From positions 2,642,112-2,706,111 of the forward strand of contig NZ_CP034118.1 in NCBI RefSeq assembly GCF_003856495.1: a stretch of DNA of 64,000 bases. Direction: 5' to 3'. The notes under the pieces are model-generated. The model was not told the origin of the DNA, searched no databases, and worked only from the letters and a program-made list of their open reading frames with translations. Numbering within the stretch: the first letter of the stretch is position 1; each line of letters starts with the position of its first letter. Both the position numbers and the translations under genes were made by a program. The DNA comes from Staphylospora marina (GTDB lineage Bacteria > Bacillota > Bacilli > Thermoactinomycetales > Thermoactinomycetaceae). Shown here in pieces: positions 7,833 through 16,525 of the stretch.

Positions 7833-9412
7833 CGCACGATCCCCTCCCTTTCTTCCAGTCCCAGTCGCCGCCGCAGTTCGTCTTCGAACGGATTGAAATA
7901 ATCCTCCGCTTTCGAAAGCACGCCCCGGTATCCCTTGCCGCCTTCCGGAGACCTTCTCACGTCGGCGAACATGCCGCGGTTGATCGCTTCAAACAGACCG
8001 ATGTCACCGACTTCCTCCAGCATCGCGACCGCCCGGTCCAGCACTTCGCGCGCTCTTCGCTCGATCCGCCCGCCCGGCGCGTACAGGATTTCCTCCCGCA
8101 GATGGCGTGCGTTGTTGAAGATGTACTGTGCGTTTTCAATGGCCAGCTGCCGGTCGTGAATGTGCGGCGTGTGCATCGCTTCGGTCATCATGCCGAGCAA
8201 CTGGATGCCCTGCCCCGTCAGGATGCTGACCAGATTGAACATGGCGTCCTGCACGTGCCCCTTGAAAATGTTCCCCGTCATGTGTTTGGTGGGCGGCATG
8301 TACTTGAGCGGGGCGTCCGGGAAGATCTGGCGGGCCATTTCCGCCTGGGCGATCTCCATCAGCAGACCGTCTTCCAGATCCGGATTCATCTCAAAGGCGT
8401 GCCCCAACCCCATTTGTTCCGGCGGAAGGCCGGACAACAGAGCCAGCTGCTCATTGATGAACTGGGACGCCAGCACGGTGTGGGCCGCTTCCACCGCGTC
8501 CGCCGTGGTCAGGTAGTTGTCTTCTCCGGTATTGATGATGATGCCGGCATAGCTGTTGATCATGCGCGAAAACGCCTGGTCGATGAGCGTGCGCTGCATG
8601 TTGATGTCCCGGAACAGGATGCCGTACAGGGCGTCGTTCAGCATCACGTCCAGCCGTTCCAGGGCGCCCATGGCGGCGATCTCCGGCATGCAGAGACCGG
8701 AGCAGTAGTTGCAGAGGCGAATGTACCGCCCCACCTCTTCCCCCACTTCATCCAGCGCTTTTCTCATGATGCGGAAGTTTTCCTGGGTGGCAAACGTCCC
8801 GCCGTACCCTTCCCGGGTGGCGCCGTAGGGAACATAGTCCAGCAAACTTTGTCCGGTGCTGCGGATGACCGCGATGATGTCCGCCCCCTGGCGCGCCGCC
8901 GACCGGGCCTGCACCACGTCTTCGTAGATGTCCCCGGTGGCCACGATCACGTACAGATACGGCTGTTTCCCTTCCCCCAACCGGTCGATCAGCCGCTCCC
9001 GCTCCCGGCGATTCTCCAGGATCCGGTCGAGGCTGGCGGCGGCCAGTTCCCGTCCCTTGATCAGGATCTCATCCCGGGAAGCCGACGGCAATTCCGTCAA
9101 ATCAAGCACACCGGAAGCGACCCGCTCCGCCACCTCCCGGGGAGAAATGCCGAGCTGCAAAGCCGCGTTCACCACCGGGGTCGCCGCGCCGGATGCCAAC
9201 GCTTCCCGGGCATGCAGATGATCCGCCACCACGTTGGGCAGCGGAACTCCTTCCGCATCCACCCCGTCGATGCCCAGCAGTCGCAGCACGGTTCGTTCCA
9301 CGGCGAGCGTGGTCCGCGTGGCGATGAACCGGTCGACCTGGCCGGCGATCTCGCGCGCCGCCCGCCGGGCGCGGTCGATTTTCTCCGGATCCAGTCTGAG
9401 TTTCGGTTCCAT
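7829..9412 (-). CDS. kamD: lysine 5,6-aminomutase alpha subunit
   Basis: The large TIM-barrel subunit, 527 residues, pairs with KamE to form the B12/PLP aminomutase. Family-typical stretches are RSTGQSLLDYVPYGATREGYGGTF (split here: LLDYVPYGAT), RLCNYCSGLCMPEIA, INTGEDNYLTT and PLKYMPPTKHMTGN. The start at 9412 follows AAAGGAGAGG; the open frame extends upstream without a plausible site. Gene order kamD-kamE with ATGA overlap is the usual arrangement. The 250-base gap before it, larger than elsewhere in the operon, holds a parS-like site but no obvious promoter. Confidence 0.93.
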   Translation of the reverse strand: MEPKLRLDPEKIDRARRAAREIAGQVDRFIATRTTLAVERTVLRLLGIDGVDAEGVPLPNVVADHLHAREALASGAATPVVNAALQLGISPREVAERVASGVLDLTELPSASRDEILIKGRELAAASLDRILENRRERERLIDRLGEGKQPYLYVIVATGDIYEDVVQARSAARQGADIIAVIRSTGQSLLDYVPYGATREGYGGTFATQENFRIMRKALDEVGEEVGRYIRLCNYCSGLCMPEIAAMGALERLDVMLNDALYGILFRDINMQRTLIDQAFSRMINSYAGIIINTGEDNYLTTADAVEAAHTVLASQFINEQLALLSGLPPEQMGLGHAFEMNPDLEDGLLMEIAQAEMARQIFPDAPLKYMPPTKHMTGNIFKGHVQDAMFNLVSILTGQGIQLLGMMTEAMHTPHIHDRQLAIENAQYIFNNARHLREEILYAPGGRIERRAREVLDRAVAMLEEVGDIGLFEAINRGMFADVRRSPEGGKGYRGVLSKAEDYFNPFEDELRRRLGLEEREGIVR

Positions 9413-9555
9413 TTCATTTCCTCTCCTTTCTTGACGGACGTTCATCTCCGATTGCCGCCGAATAACGCGCGCAGCCATTCCTTCTCTTCGGACGAATCGC
9501 TTCGGCGGAAAGCGACCGGCACACACAATCCCTTCCGGATTCGGAAAACACTTCA

Positions 9556-9571
9556 TGTTCCACGGGAAACA
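9556..9571. promoter_or_regulatory. parS-like site with one Noc-type base
   Basis: TGTTCCACGGGAAACA differs from the parS form TGTTCCACGTGAAACA found near parB only at the tenth base, where G is the base used in the Noc site ATTTCCCGGGAAAT. It lies in the gap between kamC and kamD, about 41 kb from the parS inside parB. Confidence 0.5.
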
Positions 9572-9663
9572 TTGCAAAAACCCGATTCAAGTCCTCCCGA
9601 AACCACCGGCAAACGAAGGAAGACGGCAGCCGTTCTCCAGGTTTCCGACTCCACGGCAAAGTT

Positions 9664-11301
9664 TCATCCATCCGCGTTCCCCCGGTCCGCTTCGCCTCGC
9701 CACCGCCTTGCCCTTTGAATCACGTCCGCGGGCAGACCCAGCGCCTCGGCGATCACCAGGGCTTCTTCCGGAATCTCCGCTTCCCCGTCGAGCGGAACGA
9801 GCCGGAAATCCATCCGTTCGGAAAGCAGGCGCAAAAGCTCCCGCTCATCCATGCCTTCACCGTTGGGGAACGCCTCACGACGAAGTCCGGCGGTCCGGTA
9901 TCCCCGGACGCCGGGGATGAGCGCCTCCCGGAAATGGGTCACGTGGATGCTCCAGGCGGTTCCGCTTGCGAGCACTTCCGTCACCGCCCGCGCCAAGGCG
10001 GCTCCTTCGGGCGGATTGGTTCCGCGGCCCACTTCGTCCAGCAGCAACAGGCCGGGTTCCGTCCGCCTGAGACAATTCCTCAGCCGGATCACTTCCGCAC
10101 CGAAGCTGCTGAGGCCTTGCCGTACGTCCTGTTTGTCGCCGATCACCCCGCCGATCCAGGCAAACAACGGCATTCTGCAGGAATCCGCCGGCACGAAAAA
10201 TCCCAATTGTCCCAGCGCCGCCACCGTCCCCGCCGTCCGGAGCGCCATGGTTTTGCCCCCCATGTTGGCCCCGATGACGACGGTGACGCCCCGCGCCACT
10301 TCCAGATCCAGCGGAGCAAACGACAACCCCCGTTCCCGAAGGGAGGCCTCCACCGCGGGATGCACGGCTCCGGTCATCCGGAAGACGTGCGGGTCATTTA
10401 GCGGCCTTGTTCCGCCCCATGTATCCGCGGCGCGAATCCTTGCCCATTGCAGGTCAAAGTGAACCAGCCGGTCGCAAATCCCTCGAAGAGCCGGCACATG
10501 CGGCCGCACGGCGGGAGCCAACCGCTCCAACACCTCCCGCTCCACCGACTCCAGCTCCCTCCGCGTCGCCGCCAGTTCATCCAACCATTCGGCATCGGGC
10601 GCATCGTCCAACGCGTACACCCCGTCGAGCGGTGTTTCACGGACGAGGCGAAGACGCGGATCCTGCCGGAATCCGGCTTCGAGGGGCGTCTTCCGGCCGA
10701 CAATCCATTCCCCGAACCGGTTGGGACGGACTCCCCAATCCCGCTCCACCGCCAGCGAACGCTCCCGCCGCCTCTCTCCGAGCGCGTATTCCAGCTTGCG
10801 GATCTTCTGCCGCAGCGGACCGAGCCGGTCATCAAACCCGTCGTCCAGGGAAAAAGAAGGCTTCAGCGGCGGATCCGGATTCAAAAGCCGAAGAATGAAA
10901 TCGCAAAGCGCCGCGGATTCACTGTCAAGCCGCAGGTTTTCCGGAACGTTCACCTTGTCCAGCCATTCGTTCCATTTTCCCGTCTGCCACAAAAAACGCT
11001 TCAGCCGAAACCATCCGCTCAGGGTTGGACTTTCCCCCGCTTCCAGCACCCGCAGGGTTTCTTCCGGATCCGGGACCGCTTCCAACACCTCCCGAAGAGC
11101 GGCACTCGCTTGCGGATGCCCCGACAGACAGCCACGAATCAGCACCTGTTCATCCAACAGCCGGTTCCACGCCTCTTCCTGACCGGGCAAAAACGGTGCC
11201 GGTTCCCGGGCGGCGTCCCTGCCCATCGGGGTGAGCGGGCGAAAACGGTTCAAGCATTGCTCCAGAGACAGTTCGACCCGGATCTCTTCATCCATCCACA
11301 T
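9664..11301 (-). CDS. kamC: MutS-like ATPase of the lysine aminomutase cluster
   Basis: A 545-residue MutS-related protein lacking the mismatch-recognition domain. It retains the core/clamp region and the ATPase: Walker A GANMGGKT at about residue 344 and Walker B LLLLDEVGRGT at about 418, followed by the HVTHF segment. Genes of this type recur in kam and ornithine-aminomutase clusters and are thought to help reactivate or repair the B12 enzyme; that role is inferred from context. GGGAGGG precedes the ATG at 11301, which overlaps kamB by 14 bases. Repair function is unlikely given the missing recognition domain and metabolic context. Confidence 0.82.
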   Translation of the reverse strand: MWMDEEIRVELSLEQCLNRFRPLTPMGRDAAREPAPFLPGQEEAWNRLLDEQVLIRGCLSGHPQASAALREVLEAVPDPEETLRVLEAGESPTLSGWFRLKRFLWQTGKWNEWLDKVNVPENLRLDSESAALCDFILRLLNPDPPLKPSFSLDDGFDDRLGPLRQKIRKLEYALGERRRERSLAVERDWGVRPNRFGEWIVGRKTPLEAGFRQDPRLRLVRETPLDGVYALDDAPDAEWLDELAATRRELESVEREVLERLAPAVRPHVPALRGICDRLVHFDLQWARIRAADTWGGTRPLNDPHVFRMTGAVHPAVEASLRERGLSFAPLDLEVARGVTVVIGANMGGKTMALRTAGTVAALGQLGFFVPADSCRMPLFAWIGGVIGDKQDVRQGLSSFGAEVIRLRNCLRRTEPGLLLLDEVGRGTNPPEGAALARAVTEVLASGTAWSIHVTHFREALIPGVRGYRTAGLRREAFPNGEGMDERELLRLLSERMDFRLVPLDGEAEIPEEALVIAEALGLPADVIQRARRWRGEADRGNADG

Positions 11302-12346
11302 CTTCGTTCCCTCCCGTTTCACCCGCCGGATCCCGCACGACGTCCACGACCGGGACGGGGGAAAACAACCGGGACATTTCCTGCCGCAACCATCCGGGAT
11401 CCAGCGCGTATCCGTCGGGCGACACCGGGTTGACGGCCACGGCCAGCAACCGGACGGAACGAAGCACACGCACGTCTCCCCCGGCCCGGTACCAGCTCGA
11501 AAGCGTATCCAGCGAAGCCATGATCCGCGTGGCATCGGGCACCACCAGCACGGACACGTCCCGCTCGTCCAGGAGCGTCCGCAGCATCCGGTCGGTCAGC
11601 GCCCCCGGCACCCCCAATGCGGCAAACTTCCTCCCCGCCCACTCTTTCTTGCGTGCCTTCCACTCGACCAGTGAAGAAACGGGGAGCACCACCGAATGCT
11701 CCCCTTCCCACGCCACGACTTTCCGGAGAGTTTCCGCCTCCAGTCCGACCCGCCGCGGCCCGTGGTCTTCCGCTTCCGGTCGGGTCAGATGGTGATGCCA
11801 CTCTTCCGCTTTGTTCCGCACGGCTTCCGGAGTGCGTCCCAATGCGGCCCCCACCGTAAGGACCACCCCTCCCGCCACGTCCGGACCGGCCGCCGCTTTG
11901 CGATCGTAGGCTCCGTCGATGAGCACCAGTTCCGCCCCGGCTCTCTCCAGCGCGTCCACCGCCGCCTGCACCGTCGATCGGGAAGTGAGGCCGACCAGCT
12001 TCACCCGGGTGGGGCGAACGGCTCTGGCAATCACCACTTCTCCCGGCAGGGAACGGATTCCCGTGAAGCCCAGAAGCTCCCAGTCCCCCGGCCGCTCATC
12101 AATCTCCGGAGCCGCGGTCGCCACCAACATGCCGGGAAAGACGGGAATGGCCGGCTTCTCCCGGCCGCTCCACGCATCCCGTTCTTCCCCGTCCACTCCG
12201 ATGCTCAAAAGCCCGATCCGGAAGCGGAGGCGAAGGTCCCGGACCAGTGCGTTCAACACAGTGGTTTTGCCGGCGTTTTTGGAAAGACCCGTCACCGCCA
12301 GGGAGCGGATCCCCGCTTCCCGGATCCGGAGCGCCAGCTCTTTCAT
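11288..12346 (-). CDS. kamB: P-loop ATPase of the lysine aminomutase cluster
   Basis: A 352-residue protein with a Walker A motif GLSKNAGKTTVLNAL at residues 20-34 and a possible Walker B LVLIDGAYD at about 140. It resembles dethiobiotin-synthetase/MinD-like P-loop proteins in the first half. Homologues sit between kamA and kamC in lysine fermentation clusters of clostridia and are named KamB; their biochemical role is not established, though an ATP-dependent chaperone for the aminomutase is plausible. Its start overlaps the kamA stop by four bases and its end overlaps kamC, so expression is tightly coupled. Confidence 0.78.
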   Translation of the reverse strand: MKELALRIREAGIRSLAVTGLSKNAGKTTVLNALVRDLRLRFRIGLLSIGVDGEERDAWSGREKPAIPVFPGMLVATAAPEIDERPGDWELLGFTGIRSLPGEVVIARAVRPTRVKLVGLTSRSTVQAAVDALERAGAELVLIDGAYDRKAAAGPDVAGGVVLTVGAALGRTPEAVRNKAEEWHHHLTRPEAEDHGPRRVGLEAETLRKVVAWEGEHSVVLPVSSLVEWKARKKEWAGRKFAALGVPGALTDRMLRTLLDERDVSVLVVPDATRIMASLDTLSSWYRAGGDVRVLRSVRLLAVAVNPVSPDGYALDPGWLRQEMSRLFSPVPVVDVVRDPAGETGGNEDVDG

Positions 12347-13668
12347 CCCTGGATCCGTTGTTCCGCCGCTTCTTTGGCCGCCGCCGCTTCTTCCGCTTTT
12401 CTCGCCTCGTCGATCCGGAAATAGCGCCGGTCTTCACGCGGCAACTGTTTCGGTTCGAGATTGAGATGCTGGTCGCTCATCAGGGCGGCGATGCCCACTT
12501 GCGGGCCGGCTTCGCGGCAGTATTCGCAGGTGGACGGATCGTGCGGCTTGTAGTTTTGCGGTTCCGGGTAGCTGGTGATCACGCCTTCGAAGTTGCGAAG
12601 CACCGTCTTGGTCGGGCTTTGCGACAGGATGTAGTTGGGAGAAAGCGGGATCTTTCCGCCGCCGCCCGGCGCATCGACGACGAACGTGGGAATGGCGTAG
12701 CCGGACGTGTGTCCGCGCAGGTATTCGATGATTTCCAGACCTTTGGAAACCGGGGCCCGGAAATGACCGATCCCTTCGGACAAGTCGCACTGGTAGATGT
12801 AGTACGGACGAACGCGCACTTTCACCAATTCGTGCATCAGCTTTTTCATCGTGTGCGGACAGTCGTTCACGCCCGCGAGGATCACTGCCTGGTTGCCCAG
12901 CGGAACGCCGGCGTCGGCCAACATTTCGCAGGCCCGCTTGGACTCGGGCGTCAGCTCCTTGGGGTGGTTGAAATGGGTGTTGATCCACACGGGATGATAT
13001 TTCTTCAGGATGTTGCACAGATTTTCCGTGATCCGTTGCGGGAACACCACCGGCGCCCGGGTGCCGATGCGGATGATCTCCACGTGGGGAATCTCGCGCA
13101 GGTTCTTCAGCAGGTACTCCAAGATGCGGTCGTTCACCAGCAATCCGTCCCCGCCGGACAGCAACACGTCGCGGACGGTGGGCGTGTTGCGGATGTATTC
13201 GATGCACGCATCCATCTGTTTCTTGGGCACGCCCATGCCGATCTGTCCGGAGAAGCGGCGACGCGTGCAGTACCGGCAGTACATCGAGCACTGGTTGGTG
13301 ATCAGAAACAGCACGCGGTCGGGATAGCGGTGCGTCAAGCCTTTCACCGGGGAATCCGTGTCTTCCAGCAGCGGATCCTCCATGTCATACGGGGTTCTCA
13401 TCAGCTCGGCGGAAACCGGCACCGACTGCTTGCGGATCGGGTCGTTCGGATCGTCGGGATCCATCAGCATGGCGTAATACGGCGTGATGTTCAGCGGAAT
13501 CGTCTGTTTGGAAATTTTGACCCCTTCGATTTCTTCGGGGGTGAGGTTGATCACCTTGGCCAGGTCTTCGTAAGTCTTGATGGTGTTCGTGAGTTGCCAC
13601 AGCCAGTCATTCCACTGCTCGTCGGTCACGTCTTTCCACAGCTCGATGTCACGGAAATGGCGTTTCAC
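12343..13668 (-). CDS. kamA: L-lysine 2,3-aminomutase
   Basis: This radical SAM/PLP enzyme converts L-lysine to L-beta-lysine, the first step of lysine fermentation. Of 441 residues, C127, C131 and C134 (CSMYCRYC) hold the 4Fe-4S cluster, K339 in VDAPGGGGK is the PLP lysine, and D295 and D332 match the substrate-amine aspartates of the clostridial enzyme. The C-terminal CEYC contributes to the zinc site. The alanine/glutamate-rich tail from about residue 420 is variable. It starts at GTG with AAGGAG 10 bases upstream. It is the second gene of the operon, after kdd. YodO/EpmB-type paralogues are less likely given the neighbours. Confidence 0.95.
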   Translation of the reverse strand: MKRHFRDIELWKDVTDEQWNDWLWQLTNTIKTYEDLAKVINLTPEEIEGVKISKQTIPLNITPYYAMLMDPDDPNDPIRKQSVPVSAELMRTPYDMEDPLLEDTDSPVKGLTHRYPDRVLFLITNQCSMYCRYCTRRRFSGQIGMGVPKKQMDACIEYIRNTPTVRDVLLSGGDGLLVNDRILEYLLKNLREIPHVEIIRIGTRAPVVFPQRITENLCNILKKYHPVWINTHFNHPKELTPESKRACEMLADAGVPLGNQAVILAGVNDCPHTMKKLMHELVKVRVRPYYIYQCDLSEGIGHFRAPVSKGLEIIEYLRGHTSGYAIPTFVVDAPGGGGKIPLSPNYILSQSPTKTVLRNFEGVITSYPEPQNYKPHDPSTCEYCREAGPQVGIAALMSDQHLNLEPKQLPREDRRYFRIDEARKAEEAAAAKEAAEQRIQG

Positions 13669-13744
13669 GTCCGATCAACTCCTTTGCGGAATGGATTTCA
13701 TGCAAGCGCTTCCAACAACTTGCCAAAACACGTTCCTCTCGCTT

Positions 13745-14782
13745 TCAGGCATACCGCGATTCGAACAATTCACGAAGAGGCCGGCTTTCCCGCAGCGCTT
13801 GCAGGGTGAGATCGGCATGTCCGGGAACAAATCCGTTGCCGATCAACATGTTCACGTCCTTGCCGAGCCCCTCGGCCCCCAGTGCGGCCGTGGTGAACCG
13901 GACCGCCATGCTGAAGAAACAGACCGTTCCTCCGTCCCGTGTGGCGAGAATCGCGGAAAACTCCGTTTCCGGCACGTTGACGCAGTTGATGGTCAAATCG
14001 GCCATTCGCCCGCCGGTCACGCGGGAAACCGACTCGTAGACGGCCACCGGATCGGTGGCATCGATGCAAATCACTTCATGGGCCCATCCAAGCCGGCGAA
14101 TGTCCTCACACGCACGCTCCCCGGCTTCCAGGGCGATCACTTGTCCCCGTGTTCCCGCCTGTTTCCAGGCGTAATACAGGCTCAACAATCCCGATTTGCC
14201 GCCCGCCCCGAGGATCACCACCCGGTCACCGTCCTTCACCAACCGGGCCGTCTGCGCGGGAGCTCCGCACACATCCAAGGCTGCCAGCGCCACCGTTTCC
14301 GGCAGGTCATCCGGCAAGAGCGCATACGGACCCGTCTCAAACAGCACCGCATGTCCCTTCACATCCACTTGGCCGGTGTCCAGGTGAACCCGCTTCACTT
14401 CTTCCAACACCAGCGGGGTCAATGTCAGGGAGACGAGCGTCGCCACTTTGTCACCCGGCTTCAGTTTGCCGGGAAACCGGGGACCGACTTCCGCCACCCG
14501 GCCGATCAGCATGCCGCCGGATCCGGTCACCGGGTTGTGCATTTTCCCCCGTTCGCGCACGATCTGAAGGATCCGTCTTCCGATGGCATCCGCATCCCCG
14601 TTCGCCTCTTTTTTGAGTTGGGCGAAGGATGCGGAATCGATGTTCAGGCGGATCACGTCAATGCCGAGTTCGTTGTCGTAAATCTCCGGACTTGCATCCA
14701 GCCGCCACGCCGGTTGCGGGAGCACCCCGCCGGGCTCCAGCACCCGATGCAGTCCGTAGGGATGGCCATGCCTGTCGTTCAA
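13745..14782 (-). CDS. kdd: L-erythro-3,5-diaminohexanoate dehydrogenase
   Basis: Kdd oxidises 3,5-diaminohexanoate to 5-amino-3-oxohexanoate with NAD(P), the step after the two aminomutases. The 345-residue protein has the family N-terminus YGLHRVLEPxGVLPQPAW, the domain phrase NPVTGSGGMLIGRV, and a Rossmann motif VILGAGGKSGLLSLYY at about residue 170. A TTG at 14782 is chosen because GGGAGG lies eight bases before it; a GTG three codons earlier falls inside that site. It is the first gene behind the sigma-54 promoter, leaving a leader of only about 26 bases. Confidence 0.92.
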   Translation of the reverse strand: MNDRHGHPYGLHRVLEPGGVLPQPAWRLDASPEIYDNELGIDVIRLNIDSASFAQLKKEANGDADAIGRRILQIVRERGKMHNPVTGSGGMLIGRVAEVGPRFPGKLKPGDKVATLVSLTLTPLVLEEVKRVHLDTGQVDVKGHAVLFETGPYALLPDDLPETVALAALDVCGAPAQTARLVKDGDRVVILGAGGKSGLLSLYYAWKQAGTRGQVIALEAGERACEDIRRLGWAHEVICIDATDPVAVYESVSRVTGGRMADLTINCVNVPETEFSAILATRDGGTVCFFSMAVRFTTAALGAEGLGKDVNMLIGNGFVPGHADLTLQALRESRPLRELFESRYA

Positions 14783-14817
14783 TCGGTCCACCTCCCGTTT
14801 GGCTCATGTTGAAAACC

Positions 14818-14835
14818 ATGCAAGATTCATGCCAA
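14818..14835 (-). promoter_or_regulatory. sigma-54 promoter of the kdd-kamABCDE operon
   Basis: Read leftward, TTGGCATGAATCTTGCAT matches the -24/-12 consensus TGGCACG-N4-TTGCW with a single change (C to T), with GG and GC 12 bases apart. The predicted start near 14808 leaves about 26 bases to the kdd TTG codon and includes its ribosome site. The enhancer-binding regulator gene lies just upstream on the same strand. Confidence 0.85.
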
Positions 14836-14885
14836 CTTTCTGACAACGGAGGATGCGGTTTGGGGCAGAAATCCCAGGAAAAAAG

Positions 14886-14901
14886 TGCCCGTTTTCGGGC
14901 A
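14886..14901. promoter_or_regulatory. inverted repeat between regulator and sigma-54 promoter
   Basis: TGCCCGTTTTCGGGCA is a perfect 6-base-arm inverted repeat about 50-65 bases upstream of the -24 element. It could be an activator site. Read leftward it is also followed by CACTTTTTT, so a second terminator is an equal possibility. Confidence 0.4.
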
Positions 14902-15002
14902 TTCGGGTCAGACGCCGACGTCCGCCGGCGCCTCCGGGGCATCCGTTTCACCAACCGGACACAAGAAATTGCCTCCGGATTCGTGTCGTTTGCGGTGCAA
15001 AC

Positions 15003-15034
15003 AAAAAAAACCGGAATGCACTGCCGCATTCCGG
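15003..15034 (-). terminator. terminator of the sigma-54 regulator gene
   Basis: Read leftward, CCGGAATGC and GCATTCCGG arms are followed by eight T residues, about 65 bases after the regulator stop codon. It separates the regulator transcript from the kam operon. Confidence 0.9.
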
Positions 15035-15100
15035 GTGAATCATGAACGACTGTTCCTTTCGGACGGACTCTCGTTCCCCGTTATCAAACCGAAAGCCGCT

Positions 15101-16525
15101 TCAACGCTTCTTCCCCTCCGCGTCTTCCGGATCCGTTCCCTGCTTTCTCAGCCGGTACTGCAACGTCTGCCGGGGAATTCCGAGGAGCCGTGCCGCCTGG
15201 AGCACATTGCCTCCCGTCTCTTTCAACGCTTCGCGGATCATGGCCGTTTCCAGACGATTGACGGCTTCCCTCAGCGTCCATTTGCCGACGGGGAAGCGAA
15301 TGACCGGTTCCGCGGATTTCTCCCGAAAGTGGGGAGGCAGGTGCTCCAATGCCAATTCTCCGCCGGTCACCAAGTTGAGCGCTCCTTCCACGGTATGCTT
15401 CAGCTCCCGCACGTTTCCCGGCCAGTCATAGGCCGCAAACGCCTCCAGCACTTCCGGGGAAAGCGTGACATCTTCCAGCCCCATCCGGCCGCTGATCTCC
15501 CGGAAGAAATGCCGGGTCAAATACGGGATGTCTTCCGGTCGTTCCCGAAGCGGCGGCAGATGAATGCCCACCACGTGGATGCGATAGTACAAATCCCGCC
15601 TCAGCCGACCCTCGCGGATGCTCACCATCGGATCTTCGTTGGTGGCGACGATCACCCGCACATCCACCGGTCGGACGCGGGTGTCCCCCACCCGACGGAC
15701 GGCGCCTTCCTCCAGCATGCGCAGAAGCTTGGCCTGCAGATCAACCGGCATCGCCTGGATTTCATCCAGAAAGAGCGACCCGCCGTCCGCCAGTTCAAAC
15801 AGACCGGGCCGGTCTTCCGCTCCGGTGAAGGCTCCCTTGGTCGTCCCGAACAGGATCCCTTCGAGCAATGAAGACGGAATCGCCGCACAATTTTGGGCGA
15901 TCAGCGGCTTTCCCGCCCGGGGCGAGGCATGGTGGATCGACTGAACCACCAGCTCTTTCCCGGTGCCCGTCTCCCCGATCACCAACACGGGCGAATCGGT
16001 TCTCGCCGCCCGTTTGGCCCGTTCGATTTCCCGCTGCATCACCGGATCCCGGGTGAGGATGTCCTCGAAGGTGTACGTGGTGCGAAGGCGACGTTTCCTG
16101 TCCGCCGGCTCCCGCATCCGTTCCTGCAACCGGAGCACCTCATCGGACAGCTCTTTCATGCGCGTGACGTCCCGGGAAATCTCGGCCGCTCCCACCACCT
16201 TCCCGCCCAGCACCAACGGCACCGTGCGGTTGACCGTCATCACCCGGCGTCCTTTGCGATTCAAAAACGTCTGCTGTTGATCATCGATCGGCGTCCCGGT
16301 TTCCAGCACACGCAGCAGCGTGCTCGTCTTTTGCGTCAGCGACGGAAACGCTTCCAGCACATGCACGCCGAGCACTTCTTCCGGAGACATCCCGTCCATC
16401 CGGGAAGCGGCCCGATTATAAAAAACGGTGATTCCGTGTTCATCCACGATGTGAATGCCTTCCGCCAAACATTCCAGAAACTCGACAATCATTTCCCGGG
16501 AAATTTCCGGAGACCATACCCCCAT
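15101..16525 (-). CDS. sigma-54-dependent PAS/AAA+/Fis transcriptional activator
   Basis: A 474-residue enhancer-binding protein. An N-terminal PAS domain (about residues 10-125) probably senses a metabolite. The AAA+ domain has Walker A GETGTGKE at about 184, the sigma-54 contact loop GAFTGA at about 231 and Walker B SLFLDE at about 250. The C-terminus is a Fis-type helix-turn-helix (GGNVLQAARLLGIPRQTLQYRL). RocR and BkdR of Bacillus share this layout. ATG at 16525 is preferred, with GGGAGG eight bases upstream; another ATG lies seven codons earlier. Its position next to the sigma-54 promoter makes it the likely activator of the lysine operon. The gene contains an exact Noc-type site near its start. 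Confidence 0.92.
   Translation of the reverse strand: MGVWSPEISREMIVEFLECLAEGIHIVDEHGITVFYNRAASRMDGMSPEEVLGVHVLEAFPSLTQKTSTLLRVLETGTPIDDQQQTFLNRKGRRVMTVNRTVPLVLGGKVVGAAEISRDVTRMKELSDEVLRLQERMREPADRKRRLRTTYTFEDILTRDPVMQREIERAKRAARTDSPVLVIGETGTGKELVVQSIHHASPRAGKPLIAQNCAAIPSSLLEGILFGTTKGAFTGAEDRPGLFELADGGSLFLDEIQAMPVDLQAKLLRMLEEGAVRRVGDTRVRPVDVRVIVATNEDPMVSIREGRLRRDLYYRIHVVGIHLPPLRERPEDIPYLTRHFFREISGRMGLEDVTLSPEVLEAFAAYDWPGNVRELKHTVEGALNLVTGGELALEHLPPHFREKSAEPVIRFPVGKWTLREAVNRLETAMIREALKETGGNVLQAARLLGIPRQTLQYRLRKQGTDPEDAEGKKR
16491..16504. promoter_or_regulatory. Noc-binding-site match
   Basis: ATTTCCCGGGAAAT is identical to the Noc binding consensus of Bacillus. It lies inside the first codons of the sigma-54 regulator gene. 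A weaker relative, ACGTCCCGGGAAAT, occurs at 16167-16180 in the same gene. A noc gene is present at 52.8 kb. Confidence 0.6.

Noticed and set aside
8102..9718. 538-codon plus-strand open frame
   Set aside because: Antisense of kamD, which has clear family motifs.
9664..11301. DNA mismatch repair MutS or MutS2
   Set aside because: The mismatch-recognition domain and Smr domain are missing, and the gene is embedded in the lysine operon.
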